A DNA stretch of 55,215 nucleotides from Bacteroidia bacterium. Lineage in GTDB: Bacteria > Bacteroidota > Bacteroidia > Flavobacteriales_D > Crocinitomicaceae. Position 1 is the stretch's first letter; each line of letters starts with the position of its first letter. Location of the stretch: the NCBI GenBank assembly GCA_030427935.1, contig JAUICI010000009.1, forward strand, positions 1 through 55,215. Reading direction: 5' to 3'. The notes below the pieces were generated by a model that made no database searches, was not told the origin of the DNA, and was given only the letters and a program-made list of their open reading frames with translations. Positions 1 through 9,005 of the stretch are shown one piece after another. Both the position numbers and the translations under genes were made by a program.

Positions 1-47
1 ACGGTCGGACGCAGTTCTCCCGATTTCTCGGGACCGCTACCAAGTAA
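1..47 (+). CDS. 3' end of an upstream coding region (partial, uncertain)
   Basis: The third frame from base 1 reads GRTQFSRFLGTATK and stops with TAA at 45-47, immediately before a strong terminator. The ending resembles what I recall at the C-terminus of small GIY-YIG nuclease-type proteins of Flavobacteria, but that is recollection and only 14 residues are visible. Another frame is also open to 114, so the reading frame is not proven. The stretch also contains a palindrome (18-33). Confidence 0.3.
   Translation, partial: GRTQFSRFLGTATK
18..33. repeat. Palindrome TCCCGA-N4-TCGGGA, copy 1
   Basis: TCCCGA (18-23) and TCGGGA (28-33) pair around a 4-base loop. The same outer sequence recurs with a 7-bp stem at 529-546 of the block beginning at 45000 (45529-45546). 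Both are preceded by TTC and followed by C. It may be a dispersed palindromic repeat. Confidence 0.5.
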
Positions 48-75
48 AGCCGGTGAGAAATCATCGGCTTTTTTT
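46..75 (+). terminator. Intrinsic terminator of the upstream gene
   Basis: AAAGCCGGTGA (46-56) pairs with TCATCGGCTTT (61-71), with one G-T pair, around a GAAA tetraloop. A run of T to 75 follows. This is a textbook Rho-independent terminator on the plus strand. Confidence 0.85.
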
Positions 76-176
76 ATGCCTATTTCTTTTTTGAATTCTA
101 GCTTAAGCATTTAGTTGACCTGTTAAATGTTCTTAAGAAAAGTAATCTCCTCAACTCTTATTCTGTCTATTTTAGG

Positions 177-184
177 TAAATTTG
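177..184 (+). promoter_or_regulatory. -7 box TAAATTTG, predicted leaderless promoter
   Basis: TAAATTTG matches the Bacteroidota -7 consensus TAnnTTTG exactly and is followed by only four bases (AAGC) before the ATG at 189. Transcription would start at or next to the start codon. No clear -33 TTTG is visible upstream. Confidence 0.55.
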
Positions 185-188
185 AAGC

Positions 189-626
189 ATGAAATATCTT
201 GTTTTTTTTATTTCCTTAATTTCTTTATTTGCTTGTTCAACTTCTAGTAAAGAGGAGTCTGAAGAGCTTGTTAAAGATGATCCAAAGTCAGACTTAATGC
301 TGAATGATACCTTGTGCGACTGCACAGCATTAGATTTGGATCGAGAGAAAAATACAATTCATTTATCTGGAATAGATGAGCCTTATACCGGCTGGTGTAT
401 TTTGTATCGAAGAGGTGGGAAAGTAGAATCTAAAAGACAATATGCAAATGGGATGCTGAATGGTAGTTTTTTGTCTTATCATCCAAATGGCGAGTTAGCT
501 AGTTCAATTCCACACAAAAATAATCGATATGATGGTTGGTATATCAAACTAAACCCTGAGGGAGATACAATCTATAAACGGTTTTATGTTAACGGTGCGG
601 CGAAAGATTTAGACTCACTCAAGTGA
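189..626 (+). CDS. MORN-repeat-type lipoprotein
   Basis: This is a 145-residue putative lipoprotein. The N-terminus MKYLVFFISLISLFACS is a signal peptide with a lipobox ending at Cys16, followed by an acidic linker. The C-terminal half holds MORN-like strands of the type G-K-x-x-S/x-R-x-Y-x-N-G-x-L-N-G and YHPNGELASS, as in the MORN/YwqK family often labelled as antitoxin-like, whose molecular role is unclear. The ATG lies four bases after a TAnnTTTG box, so the start is well supported and the mRNA may be leaderless. Its last 12 bases overlap the convergent ABC-F gene. The family call rests on the motif pattern only. Confidence 0.75.
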   Translation: MKYLVFFISLISLFACSTSSKEESEELVKDDPKSDLMLNDTLCDCTALDLDREKNTIHLSGIDEPYTGWCILYRRGGKVESKRQYANGMLNGSFLSYHPNGELASSIPHKNNRYDGWYIKLNPEGDTIYKRFYVNGAAKDLDSLK

Positions 627-2513
627 AGCCGATAACTCCTCCCATTCATTCATTTTCGATTCCAGACTAGATTCCAATTCATTGATTTTTTGATCTAGTT
701 CATTCAGTTTCTCGACATTGCTCACGTTTTCTTCTAAATAAAGTTGTCCTCTTAATTCTTCGATTTCTGATTCTAATTTATCTATGGATTGTTCGAGATT
801 TCTAACTTTATTTTTAACTTTTTTCTGATCCTTACTGTCAGACTTCTTTACTTCTTGAACTGCTGGTTTCGACTCTTTGGAACTTGGTTGATTATTGCTT
901 AAATACTCCTGACTCTTCGATGCCAAAAACTCCTTAATTCCAGAATAATGCACTTTTATTTTACCATCTGTAATTTCCCAAATTTCATCAAAGAGACCAT
1001 CTAAAAATTCTCTATCGTGGGACACAACAATAAAAGTTCCCTCATAATTTTTTAAAGCATCCTTTAAAACGTTCTTACTCTGAATATCCAAATGATTCGT
1101 TGGCTCATCGAGTATCAACAAGTTTGAATCTGAAAACAGCAATTTACACAGTCCCAATCGCGTTTTTTCACCACCTGATAAAACGGATACTTTTTTGTCA
1201 ATATCATCTCCACTAAATAGAAAAGCTCCTAATAAGGAACGGATATCTTTTCTTTTTTCTCCAACCGCTATTTGATCGATTGTTTCAAAAACAGAATCAG
1301 ATGGATTTAATGCTTTACTTGCATCCTGAGCAAAATATCCGATTTCCACATTATGCCCTAACTCGATACTTCCATTATAATCTGTTTCGCCCATTAAGGA
1401 CTTGATCAATGTAGATTTTCCGGTACCGTTTGCCCCTAAAAGAGCAATTTTTTGTCCACGAGTTAGAATAAACTCTAAATCTTTTAGAATTGTATTCTCA
1501 CCATACTTTTTGGATTTGATATCCACTTCAAGAACTTTCTTTCCTGAAACCTTATTGATTGGAAACTGAATATTGGCTTTTCTGATTTCATCCGATTCTA
1601 CTTCGATTCTTTCGGTTTTCTCCAATTTCTTGATCAAAGATTGCGCAAAAGCTGCTTTATTCTTCTTTGCTCTAAACTTATTAATAAGCTCTTCGGTATG
1701 CTTGATTTCTTTATCTTGATTCTTTTTTTGAGCCGTTAAGTTGGCTAATTCCTCTTCACGTACCACTTTATATTTCGTATATGGAAAAGGATAATCTTTT
1801 ACTTTAGAATTGATAATCTCAACGGTTCGATTGGTCACATTATCCAAAAACAAGCGATCGTGTGAGATTAGTATTAAAATTCCACTAAACGTTTTTAAGT
1901 AATCTTCCAACCACTGAATCGTAACAATATCTAAATGGTTCGTAGGCTCATCCAACAATAAGATGTCCGGATTATTGATCAAGATTCTTGCCAATTCGGC
2001 TCTCATTTTCCAGCCACCAGACAGTTCATCTATGACCTTATGAAAATCTTCCTCTCTAAATCCAAGACCGTATAAAGTTTTTTCTATTTCTTTCTCCCAA
2101 GAGTCAAAGCCCAGGTGATTCAATTGTTCATGCGCATCGCTCAAATCTTCAAGCAGCTTTGAATAGGATACTGATTCGTAATCCGTTCTTTGCTCCAGTT
2201 GTTTATTGATGGACTCAATGGTATCGGTAAAGTAATTCAGCTTTTCATTTGAACCTTTAATAAATTCAAATACCGTCTTTGAGGAGTGAATATCGATTTC
2301 TTGACTTAAAAAGCCGATACTGCTTCCTTTTCCAATATGTACTTTCCCTTCAGTTGGATTTGCTTTTCCTGAAAGTAATTTTAGAAAGGTAGATTTTCCA
2401 GCACCGTTCTTCCCCACTAATCCAACTTTGTCGCCAGGTTTAATCTGCAAAGAAACCTCTTTATAAAGAAATCCCTGAGGCAGATGCAGACTCATATTCT
2501 CGATAATTACCAT
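615..2513 (-). CDS. ABC-F family ATPase (Uup-like)
   Basis: This is a 632-residue soluble protein with two ABC cassettes and no membrane segment, the ABC-F layout of ribosome-associated ATPases. Walker A of the first cassette is GKNGAGKST (34-42) and of the second GANGTGKST. Both have LSGG signatures and LLxLDEPTNHLD Walker B/H-motif stretches. The last 70 or so residues form a charged coiled coil as in Uup, which acts on ribosomes or branched DNA. I chose the ATG at 2511-2513: a longer frame starts from TTG at 2540, but that would run through the gldN terminator and add a non-homologous MRPFFYFCL stretch. Its stop lies inside the convergent lipoprotein gene (12-bp overlap). Confidence 0.93.
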   Translation of the reverse strand: MVIIENMSLHLPQGFLYKEVSLQIKPGDKVGLVGKNGAGKSTFLKLLSGKANPTEGKVHIGKGSSIGFLSQEIDIHSSKTVFEFIKGSNEKLNYFTDTIESINKQLEQRTDYESVSYSKLLEDLSDAHEQLNHLGFDSWEKEIEKTLYGLGFREEDFHKVIDELSGGWKMRAELARILINNPDILLLDEPTNHLDIVTIQWLEDYLKTFSGILILISHDRLFLDNVTNRTVEIINSKVKDYPFPYTKYKVVREEELANLTAQKKNQDKEIKHTEELINKFRAKKNKAAFAQSLIKKLEKTERIEVESDEIRKANIQFPINKVSGKKVLEVDIKSKKYGENTILKDLEFILTRGQKIALLGANGTGKSTLIKSLMGETDYNGSIELGHNVEIGYFAQDASKALNPSDSVFETIDQIAVGEKRKDIRSLLGAFLFSGDDIDKKVSVLSGGEKTRLGLCKLLFSDSNLLILDEPTNHLDIQSKNVLKDALKNYEGTFIVVSHDREFLDGLFDEIWEITDGKIKVHYSGIKEFLASKSQEYLSNNQPSSKESKPAVQEVKKSDSKDQKKVKNKVRNLEQSIDKLESEIEELRGQLYLEENVSNVEKLNELDQKINELESSLESKMNEWEELSASLE

Positions 2514-2523
2514 AAGGCAAAAA

Positions 2524-2553
2524 TAAAAAAAGGGTCTCAAATGAGACCCTTTC
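2524..2553 (-). terminator. Terminator of the gldKLMN operon
   Basis: On the minus strand AAAGGGTCTC pairs with GAGACCCTTT around a 4-base loop, and a T-rich run follows. It lies 20 bases after the gldN stop and directly before the ABC-F start, so it separates the two transcription units and argues for the shorter ABC-F start. Confidence 0.85.
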
Positions 2554-2573
2554 TAAGTATTGTTTCTGGAATC

Positions 2574-3608
2574 TTATAGACTCCAAACGTCATGTTCAAT
2601 CATTCTAATCTCATTGGTAATCTTCTCAGACTCCAAAAGAGCATCTACACCAACTCTGTAAGAATCGATCTTTCTATCGTAAACGTTAGAAGATCTATAG
2701 ATCACAGAATTAAATTGTCTCTTCCAGAACAAGTCATCGTATGAAAACCATCTGGAGTCATTTTGGTCATTATAAACGTAGTAGTTTTGAAAAACGTACC
2801 TACACTCTGGGAAATACAACCAAAACAATTCGTTATAACCTTGTATTTGACCAGACTTCGATTTCTTATGAGTTACAGGAGCAATTCCAATAATTCTCAC
2901 ATCCATCACCGATCTTTCTTTGTCAAAAAACCAATCTTCCTTCAATCGATATTGAACAATATCCTGTGATTGCCAAAAATTATATGGACAAGGCATAGTT
3001 ACTACTTCTTGATCACCATTAGCATTAGTTCTTACTGAGTCTTCCCCCCACTGATCAGTATATGGAATTGGATCACACAATTCCTCTTCTCCAATGAACG
3101 ATGATAATCTTTCTCCGAAGAAAAGAGAATCAGTAACTGTTTTACCAGGAGGAGGCACGACAGGGTATTTGAACGAATCTCCATCCTTAATAGTAAACTG
3201 AACAGGATGTTCCGGAGAATAAACTGTCAAGTTCCCATTAATAATATTGGACAGGATCACTGTCCACAGGGACCATCTTCTCTGATGTTTAATCCAATCA
3301 TAACTATACTTATCATCAGCAATGATCTTATCCAAAGGATAATACATCGAATGATTAATCTTCTCTCTTAAATCAATATATCTCCACACTCTCTTACTCC
3401 AAACTGCGTCCGCTTCTCTTACGTGTTCCCACGGGATTAACTTCTTCGTTGGAATATGCTCAGGAACATAGACTCCATCCAAAACACCAGGCGCTGGATT
3501 CGGAACTGGTCCAAGCATTTCTCCATTATTGACTCCACCTTGGGATAAAGCGAAGTTAAAACTCAACACACATAAAGATAAAGTGACTTTTGAAAGAAAA
3601 TTTCTCAT
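2574..3608 (-). CDS. gldN: Type IX secretion / gliding protein GldN
   Basis: GldN (PorN) is a periplasmic protein that forms the T9SS ring with the lipoprotein GldK beneath the outer membrane and contacts GldM. The 344-residue product starts with a signal peptide (MRNFLSKVTLSLCVLSFNFALSQ, cleaved near 22). It has the family's pattern of W/Y-rich blocks, including VWRYIDLREKINH, WSLWTVI and ELFWLYFPECR. It is the last gene of the porP-gldK-gldL-gldM-gldN run, 22 bases after gldM, and is followed by a terminator. Gene order and sequence together make the call strong. Confidence 0.93.
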   Translation of the reverse strand: MRNFLSKVTLSLCVLSFNFALSQGGVNNGEMLGPVPNPAPGVLDGVYVPEHIPTKKLIPWEHVREADAVWSKRVWRYIDLREKINHSMYYPLDKIIADDKYSYDWIKHQRRWSLWTVILSNIINGNLTVYSPEHPVQFTIKDGDSFKYPVVPPPGKTVTDSLFFGERLSSFIGEEELCDPIPYTDQWGEDSVRTNANGDQEVVTMPCPYNFWQSQDIVQYRLKEDWFFDKERSVMDVRIIGIAPVTHKKSKSGQIQGYNELFWLYFPECRYVFQNYYVYNDQNDSRWFSYDDLFWKRQFNSVIYRSSNVYDRKIDSYRVGVDALLESEKITNEIRMIEHDVWSL

Positions 3609-3630
3609 GACTTATCTTTTAAATTATTAA

Positions 3631-5343
3631 TTATTGTACTGTAATTGTAGACATTAAAGGTTTAATCAATCCACTAGGATATCTTACCCATGCTTTTACC
3701 GCCACAACACCTCCTTTAGGACATGCACTAACCAATCTTGAAGCTTGAGAAGCATTTGCACCAGATCCTTTTACTGGAGCTCTAGCACCTTCAACTCTAA
3801 CTTCCCATCTCGTAATAGTAAAAGTAGCTTTCAAAGGTATAGATTCATCGTATCTTGCAAAAAGCCTAGAAATACCAGCTCTCAACTCATTTTTAGATGC
3901 TGATTGACCATTTGTTTTCTTACCAACATAAATACTCGGAGAAGGCATCTGTCTTACATCAAAATCAAATTTACCAAGAGCTGCCGACGATCCATCTGGT
4001 GCAATCCCCGTAATCGAGATCGAAGCTTTTCTCACCCCTTTCGAAGGTGAAGCAATCCACTCTTTACCAGATCTCTTAATAGATCCACCAGACATACTCA
4101 ATCTATAATCGGTATAACCTGTTACCGCTCCAATCACTTTATTTTGATATCCTCTATACAATGTAAACATTTCTGGAAGTGAAACTACACCAGATGGAGA
4201 TCCAACCGTGTATGGGAACTTCCAATCCAATGGTTGAAGAGACCCATCTTTTTTCTTCACTTTCAAAACACCTTTCAATGTATCTGAAGCAGCCGCTCTA
4301 AATCTTAGGTATCCCTTACCTTCTTTTACATCTTTCACTTCTTTATCCGCTCCTTCTTCTTGGTATGTTACGATTGGCTGATTGTAAGAATCGTAAGCAG
4401 CCATAAAGACTTGTACTTCAACACTATCACCAGCGTTATAGTAGTTTGAAGGCGAATAAGCTAAAGCCTGTACTTTGTTGAAAGAATAATCCGACCCACC
4501 TACTTTAGTTCTAATATGAGCTAAAGCATTTGATTCAGCTGTTCTGATATCTTGCTCTAAAGAAGATAATTGTGCAAGTGCTGCTACAACTGGAGCATGG
4601 TCAAACGTTCTACCCACCCAGTGGATATCTTTGTTTTCACCTCCATGTGTATCTGCCAACTCAACCTTAGTTAACTGAAGGTATATTGCCTTAATCACTG
4701 CTTGATCTTCTTTGTTAACTGTACTCAACATATCTTCAGACCATTCTCCTTCTCCTGGAAGTTTAGAAGCGTCCAATGTATTCTTTTTGTATGTTGCCAA
4801 CTCTGTAACAAGATTATCTCTATATGCTTTCAAAGACTCCCACAATTCCATCCCTCTTGCTCCTGAATCTGGTGCTTTGATGTCTCCACCAGCTCCAATC
4901 ATTACAAGCATCGGAATATCGTAGTTATCCTTTGCATCAATTGCTGCACAGTCGTAAACCACATTACCAGCTTCGTCTTCTAATTTCACTTTTGAAATAT
5001 CCGAACCTACCTTTTCAATCAACTCATCCTTAATAGCATGAATCAATTCAATTTGAGTAGCTGTGATTTCTCTAATTTTTGCAGCCTTATCCAGCCATCC
5101 TTGAGCAGCTTCTGCTCTGGCTGTTTCTCCTTTACTTTCTGCGTCAGTTTTCACTAACTCCAAATCCGCGTAAGCTTCATTTCCTCTAGCCATAATAGAT
5201 CTTGTACCCGCCTGGATGTTGTTATCCATAGATACAAAGGCTTCAAGAATAGATTTGGATACGTTCAATGCTAGAAGAGCGGTAAGTACTAGGTACATCA
5301 TACCGATCATCTTCTGTCTCGGGGTTTCTTTTCCTCCTGCCAT
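3631..5343 (-). CDS. gldM: Type IX secretion motor protein GldM
   Basis: GldM (PorM) crosses the inner membrane once and extends through the periplasm as a dimer, passing energy from the GldL proton channel to GldK/N. The product of 570 residues begins with the characteristic MAGGKETPRQKMIGMMYLVL, whose hydrophobic stretch (about 12-30) is the single membrane helix that bundles with GldL. A helical region (about 40-230) and then beta-rich domains follow, ending in the C-terminal domain that binds the ring. It lies between gldL and gldN, 72 bases after gldL. Confidence 0.95.
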   Translation of the reverse strand: MAGGKETPRQKMIGMMYLVLTALLALNVSKSILEAFVSMDNNIQAGTRSIMARGNEAYADLELVKTDAESKGETARAEAAQGWLDKAAKIREITATQIELIHAIKDELIEKVGSDISKVKLEDEAGNVVYDCAAIDAKDNYDIPMLVMIGAGGDIKAPDSGARGMELWESLKAYRDNLVTELATYKKNTLDASKLPGEGEWSEDMLSTVNKEDQAVIKAIYLQLTKVELADTHGGENKDIHWVGRTFDHAPVVAALAQLSSLEQDIRTAESNALAHIRTKVGGSDYSFNKVQALAYSPSNYYNAGDSVEVQVFMAAYDSYNQPIVTYQEEGADKEVKDVKEGKGYLRFRAAASDTLKGVLKVKKKDGSLQPLDWKFPYTVGSPSGVVSLPEMFTLYRGYQNKVIGAVTGYTDYRLSMSGGSIKRSGKEWIASPSKGVRKASISITGIAPDGSSAALGKFDFDVRQMPSPSIYVGKKTNGQSASKNELRAGISRLFARYDESIPLKATFTITRWEVRVEGARAPVKGSGANASQASRLVSACPKGGVVAVKAWVRYPSGLIKPLMSTITVQ

Positions 5344-5415
5344 ATTGAATTAATTTTTTTAGTTAATAAATTTTCATTGTATTAATTCACAATATCCAAT
5401 TAGTAACACTACTAA

Positions 5416-6240
5416 TTAATCTCTAGATATTGTCATGGCTTTAAGCATGTTTCCGTATACTGAGTTAAGATCCGTAAGGTTCTTAGTCAACATAGCCATA
5501 TTCTCTTTGTAAAGTTTTGTATCCTCAACTGAATCAGAAAGATTCTGCATCATTTCAGTAACCTGAGACTGGAATTTCTCAGTTGTCTCAAGGTGTTGAG
5601 ATGATCCTTTCAATTGAAGCTCATAAACATTATTAAGAGCAGCTAAGTTTTTAGATACTTTTTGCATTTGCTCACCGAATGAAGCTCCTTCTTCAGTAGT
5701 TGAAGTCAACCCTGTAAGAGATTCTGAAGCTCTTTCGTATGATTCTGTCAATTTCGATACTTTATCAGAAGCTCCTTCCAAAGCAGAAACATAAGAATCT
5801 GTTGCAGCAGCTGCACCAGAAACTGCTTTCAACTGAGATGCATTTTCACCAAGAGATCTCATTCCATCTCCTAATCTTTCTAACAACTCAGAATCAATAT
5901 TCGCTTCTTGTAATTTTTCATCTAATAATTCAGTGATTCCAGAACCACCTCCAGCTCCACCTCTTCCTCTTGAAGTGATTTCTGGTAATTCATCATGATC
6001 CATATCATCGTGACCTAAAGCCAACTCTGGGTAAACCAAAGTCCAGTCTGGATCTTCGTGAATTGGTTCGAATGCCGAGAAAACGAAGATTAACGCCTCC
6101 GTTGATAGTCCGATTACAAGCATCGCACCTGCACCCGGCCAGTGCATAATTTTAAACATCGCTCCTACAATTACAACTGCTGCACCGAATCCGTACAACT
6201 TCGCCATAAACTGTTTCCATCTTTTACTTCCTGGTTTCAT
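5416..6240 (-). CDS. gldL: Type IX secretion motor protein GldL
   Basis: GldL (PorL) is the proton-conducting inner-membrane subunit of the T9SS and gliding motor, a pentamer around a GldM dimer. Two membrane helices lie at about 15-32 and 37-56, joined by the conserved KIMHWPGAG turn. Polar residues K30, H33 and the in-membrane Glu E48 sit where the proton path is expected. The remaining 200 residues are a cytoplasmic tail with an acidic stretch, a GGAGGGSG linker and long coiled coil. At 274 residues it is longer than the roughly 215 I recall for Flavobacterium GldL; the extra length lies in the tail. Confidence 0.94.
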   Translation of the reverse strand: MKPGSKRWKQFMAKLYGFGAAVVIVGAMFKIMHWPGAGAMLVIGLSTEALIFVFSAFEPIHEDPDWTLVYPELALGHDDMDHDELPEITSRGRGGAGGGSGITELLDEKLQEANIDSELLERLGDGMRSLGENASQLKAVSGAAAATDSYVSALEGASDKVSKLTESYERASESLTGLTSTTEEGASFGEQMQKVSKNLAALNNVYELQLKGSSQHLETTEKFQSQVTEMMQNLSDSVEDTKLYKENMAMLTKNLTDLNSVYGNMLKAMTISRD

Positions 6241-6317
6241 AGTATTCCTTGCTTTTTTAGTTTAACAATTTAATTAACTGATTTTTATTTTGGTTTAAAT
6301 ATATACTTAATAAAGTC

Positions 6318-7895
6318 TTAGTTCAACTGGATATCTGATTTGATCTCTTCACCACCTTCTTTTGAGAAATCTCTTCCTCCTCTTCCAAGGTGTGTCATCA
6401 CACATCTAAACCCGATATAACACTTCGCAGTATCTCTGTACTCGTAAGTTCTTGTTCCAGTCTGAAGGTAATATCCAACATCCTTCCATGAACCACCTCT
6501 AATTACTTTTCTTTTCATTGATGGCGGATCCCAGTCCATTGCATAATATCTGTATTCCGTATTCAAGTCATGAGAAAATTCATAAACCGACTCATCGTAA
6601 GTTGTTTCTGTCCACTCAGCTGCATTTCCAGCCATACAATATAGACCCCAACCATTCGGGTTGTATGAATACGCTTTCACTGTATGGAAACCACCATCAT
6701 CGAAGTATCTACCTCTCATTGGCTTAAAGTTTCCAAGGAAACATCCTGAAGAGTTTCTGATATAAGGTCCACCCCATGGATAAGGAGACAATTCTAAGTC
6801 ACCTCTAGCTCCTCTTTCCCATTCAGCTTCTGTTGGAAGTCTGAAATCGTTTACAAATAGATCTCCATTTTGGATCAACCAAACATTTAACAACTGTGTT
6901 CTCCATACACAAAATGCTTTAGCCTGTACCCAAGTTACACCAACTACAGGGTAGTTATCATAAGCTGGATGCCAGAAATACATATTTGTCATTGGATCAT
7001 TGAAAGAGTAAGTAAAGTCTCTTACCCAACACAATGTATCTGGATACACATTGATTTCTTCCTGGATGATAAATCTAGATCTATCCTTGTGTCCTCTAAT
7101 TGCATTGTTCTGACCTTTCTTGTTGAAGTATCCCATGTCTTTTTCCATACCATCATCTTTCTCAGTAAATGGATGTGGAGGATTCTTCAATGTACGGTGA
7201 GTTTTGTTTACTTTCTTCTGCTTATTATTGTATCCATCTCTAATAATGTGATATCTACCTCTTTTAGCAGCTTCAACTAAATCAATCCACTCATACTTAA
7301 AGATCAACTTTCTAGTATCAATTTCTCTTCTTTTATAAAATCTTTCGTAGTCTGGAAGGTACATATCCGTCAAGTATGGCATTAAATCTCTGTCGCCATA
7401 ATCCAACTTTTGTCTCCAGTTAAACCCGAACATCTCTCTATTCTCCAACTTCATTGTCGGATCGTAGTCCACCCAGGCAACGTTCGCTTCATCAAACCAC
7501 TCATCTCTGTAATCCAACCATTCAGCTTGCGTTTCCGCATCCAATGGCTCTGGAGTTGCAGTACCAGGGTTTGCATCGTTAACGTCATAAATCAATTCTC
7601 TTGCAATGGAGTCTCTCACCCAAAACACGAATTGTCTATACTCGTTATTCGTAATCTCAGTCTGATCCATATAGAAAGCCTGAACAGAAACCGTCTTCGA
7701 TCTTGTCTGATGCAAGAACGGCACATCCTGATCACTCTGACCCATATTGAATCCACCAGAAGGAATATAAAGCATCCCTAAAGGTATCTCTGGAATATAA
7801 GGAGCTCTACCTTGAACCCCAATTAAGTGCCCACTTGGTCCACTACACGACACAATAAATAATCCACTTAATAAAATAATCACCAAACTTTTCAT
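6318..7895 (-). CDS. gldK: Type IX secretion ring lipoprotein GldK
   Basis: GldK (PorK) is an outer-membrane lipoprotein that builds the periplasmic T9SS ring with GldN. The 525-residue product starts MKSLVIILLSGLFIVSC, a lipoprotein signal with the acylated Cys at 17. The rest is a formylglycine-generating-enzyme (FGE/sulfatase-modifying) fold, from IPSGGFNMGQ through RLPTEAEWERGARG to IRGGSW and GFRCV; in GldK the fold is structural. A longer frame begins at TTG 7934, but the ATG at 7893-7895 puts the signal peptide at the N-terminus and has GAGG just upstream. It heads the motor genes, 99 bases after the porP/sprF-type gene. Confidence 0.94.
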   Translation of the reverse strand: MKSLVIILLSGLFIVSCSGPSGHLIGVQGRAPYIPEIPLGMLYIPSGGFNMGQSDQDVPFLHQTRSKTVSVQAFYMDQTEITNNEYRQFVFWVRDSIARELIYDVNDANPGTATPEPLDAETQAEWLDYRDEWFDEANVAWVDYDPTMKLENREMFGFNWRQKLDYGDRDLMPYLTDMYLPDYERFYKRREIDTRKLIFKYEWIDLVEAAKRGRYHIIRDGYNNKQKKVNKTHRTLKNPPHPFTEKDDGMEKDMGYFNKKGQNNAIRGHKDRSRFIIQEEINVYPDTLCWVRDFTYSFNDPMTNMYFWHPAYDNYPVVGVTWVQAKAFCVWRTQLLNVWLIQNGDLFVNDFRLPTEAEWERGARGDLELSPYPWGGPYIRNSSGCFLGNFKPMRGRYFDDGGFHTVKAYSYNPNGWGLYCMAGNAAEWTETTYDESVYEFSHDLNTEYRYYAMDWDPPSMKRKVIRGGSWKDVGYYLQTGTRTYEYRDTAKCYIGFRCVMTHLGRGGRDFSKEGGEEIKSDIQLN

Positions 7896-7994
7896 ACTAC
7901 CTCGTTTTAAAATCAGATCACCTTTCACACACAATGATTACGGATTAATATAACGCTTAAAACTTTTTTTGGTTACAATACAATTAATTTCGAC

Positions 7995-8957
7995 TTACAA
8001 CCATCTTGGATTTCTCGTTGGCTCAACTGGCTTCGGAGGTTTAATCCAACAGAATTTCAACATAATTTCATGCGAACCTTTACTATAGGTTGCAATCGTA
8101 CTATTTGTTGTAATATCATAAGAGTATCCTATATCAATAGCCATATTACTGCCAATAGGTTGCTTCCAACCAACAAGAATACCTAAAGACTCAGGAATTC
8201 TATATCCAAGTCCGAATCTCAATTTCTTTTTCCAATAAGCCAATGCATTGATATTTACAGATGTTTTAACAAAATCAGTTTGAACAATCACATTAGGCTC
8301 TACTGCCCATCCTGAAGATCCAAAATTAATCATGTAACCACCCATCACAACAAAGTGCATTGAGTTTTTATAATTGATGTTCTTCAACTGCAAACCAGTA
8401 AGGTGTGTAGTTGAAATCCCAACCCAATAATCATTATTCCCTTGCTTACCAGAAAACATCACACCTAAATTCATATCGAAAGTAGTTGCTGACGTCTTTT
8501 CACCACTAGGACCTAAAGAAGGGTCGTTCTGAGGTGGCGCACCGGATGGTGTGATCCATTCAGGTGTAAACCCAACATTGATCATCCCTAAACCTGCACC
8601 GAAACTCAAAATACCACCAATTCCTCTTAATGGTAAATGATATGCATAATTCAAATAAAACTTATTGGTTCTTTGAAAACCAATAGCGTCGTGTGCAAAA
8701 GTTACACCGATACCTGAATTGAAATTTGCGAAATTTCCTTCTGCATTGAATACAAAAGAATTCGGAGCACCGATAAATTTGTCCCATTGATTTCTATAAA
8801 TCAAAGTTCCACAATATCCAGGTTTAACTCCAGTTGCCGCAGGGTTAAAACTCATCTTATCATAGATAAAATGTGTCAATGCTCTATCCTGCTGCCCGAT
8901 TACAGTGGCTGTACCCAACAAGAAAACCGAACTAATCGTAAGTAATATTTTCCTCAT
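7995..8957 (-). CDS. PorP/SprF family type IX secretion membrane protein
   Basis: This 320-residue outer-membrane beta-barrel of the PorP/SprF family has a signal peptide (MRKILLTISSVFLLGTATVIGQ). The typical start of the mature protein follows: QDRALTHFIYDKMSFNPAATG, where the motif NPAATG is the family's hallmark. It ends with repeated barrel strands and a short tail. Family members connect surface proteins or filaments to the T9SS. A copy directly in front of gldK, as here, is common in Bacteroidota. Whether it is PorP itself or a SprF paralogue cannot be decided from sequence alone. A terminator-like hairpin lies in its leader. Confidence 0.9.
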   Translation of the reverse strand: MRKILLTISSVFLLGTATVIGQQDRALTHFIYDKMSFNPAATGVKPGYCGTLIYRNQWDKFIGAPNSFVFNAEGNFANFNSGIGVTFAHDAIGFQRTNKFYLNYAYHLPLRGIGGILSFGAGLGMINVGFTPEWITPSGAPPQNDPSLGPSGEKTSATTFDMNLGVMFSGKQGNNDYWVGISTTHLTGLQLKNINYKNSMHFVVMGGYMINFGSSGWAVEPNVIVQTDFVKTSVNINALAYWKKKLRFGLGYRIPESLGILVGWKQPIGSNMAIDIGYSYDITTNSTIATYSKGSHEIMLKFCWIKPPKPVEPTRNPRWL

Positions 8958-8980
8958 ACCTAGGTTAAAATTATACTATT

Positions 8981-9005
8981 AAAAAATTACCCAGACGAGT
9001 GGGTA
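8981..9005 (-). terminator. Terminator-like hairpin in the T9SS operon leader
   Basis: On the minus strand TACCCA pairs with TGGGTA around a 6-base loop, followed by A and six T. It sits about 25 bases upstream of the porP/sprF ATG and about 170 bases after the end of the ureohydrolase gene. It may end read-through from that gene or act as an attenuator. Confidence 0.45.

Noticed and set aside
7896-7934. Upstream extension of gldK to TTG 7934
   Set aside because: It would place 13 extra residues before a normal lipoprotein signal; the ATG at 7895 has a purine-rich GAGG upstream.
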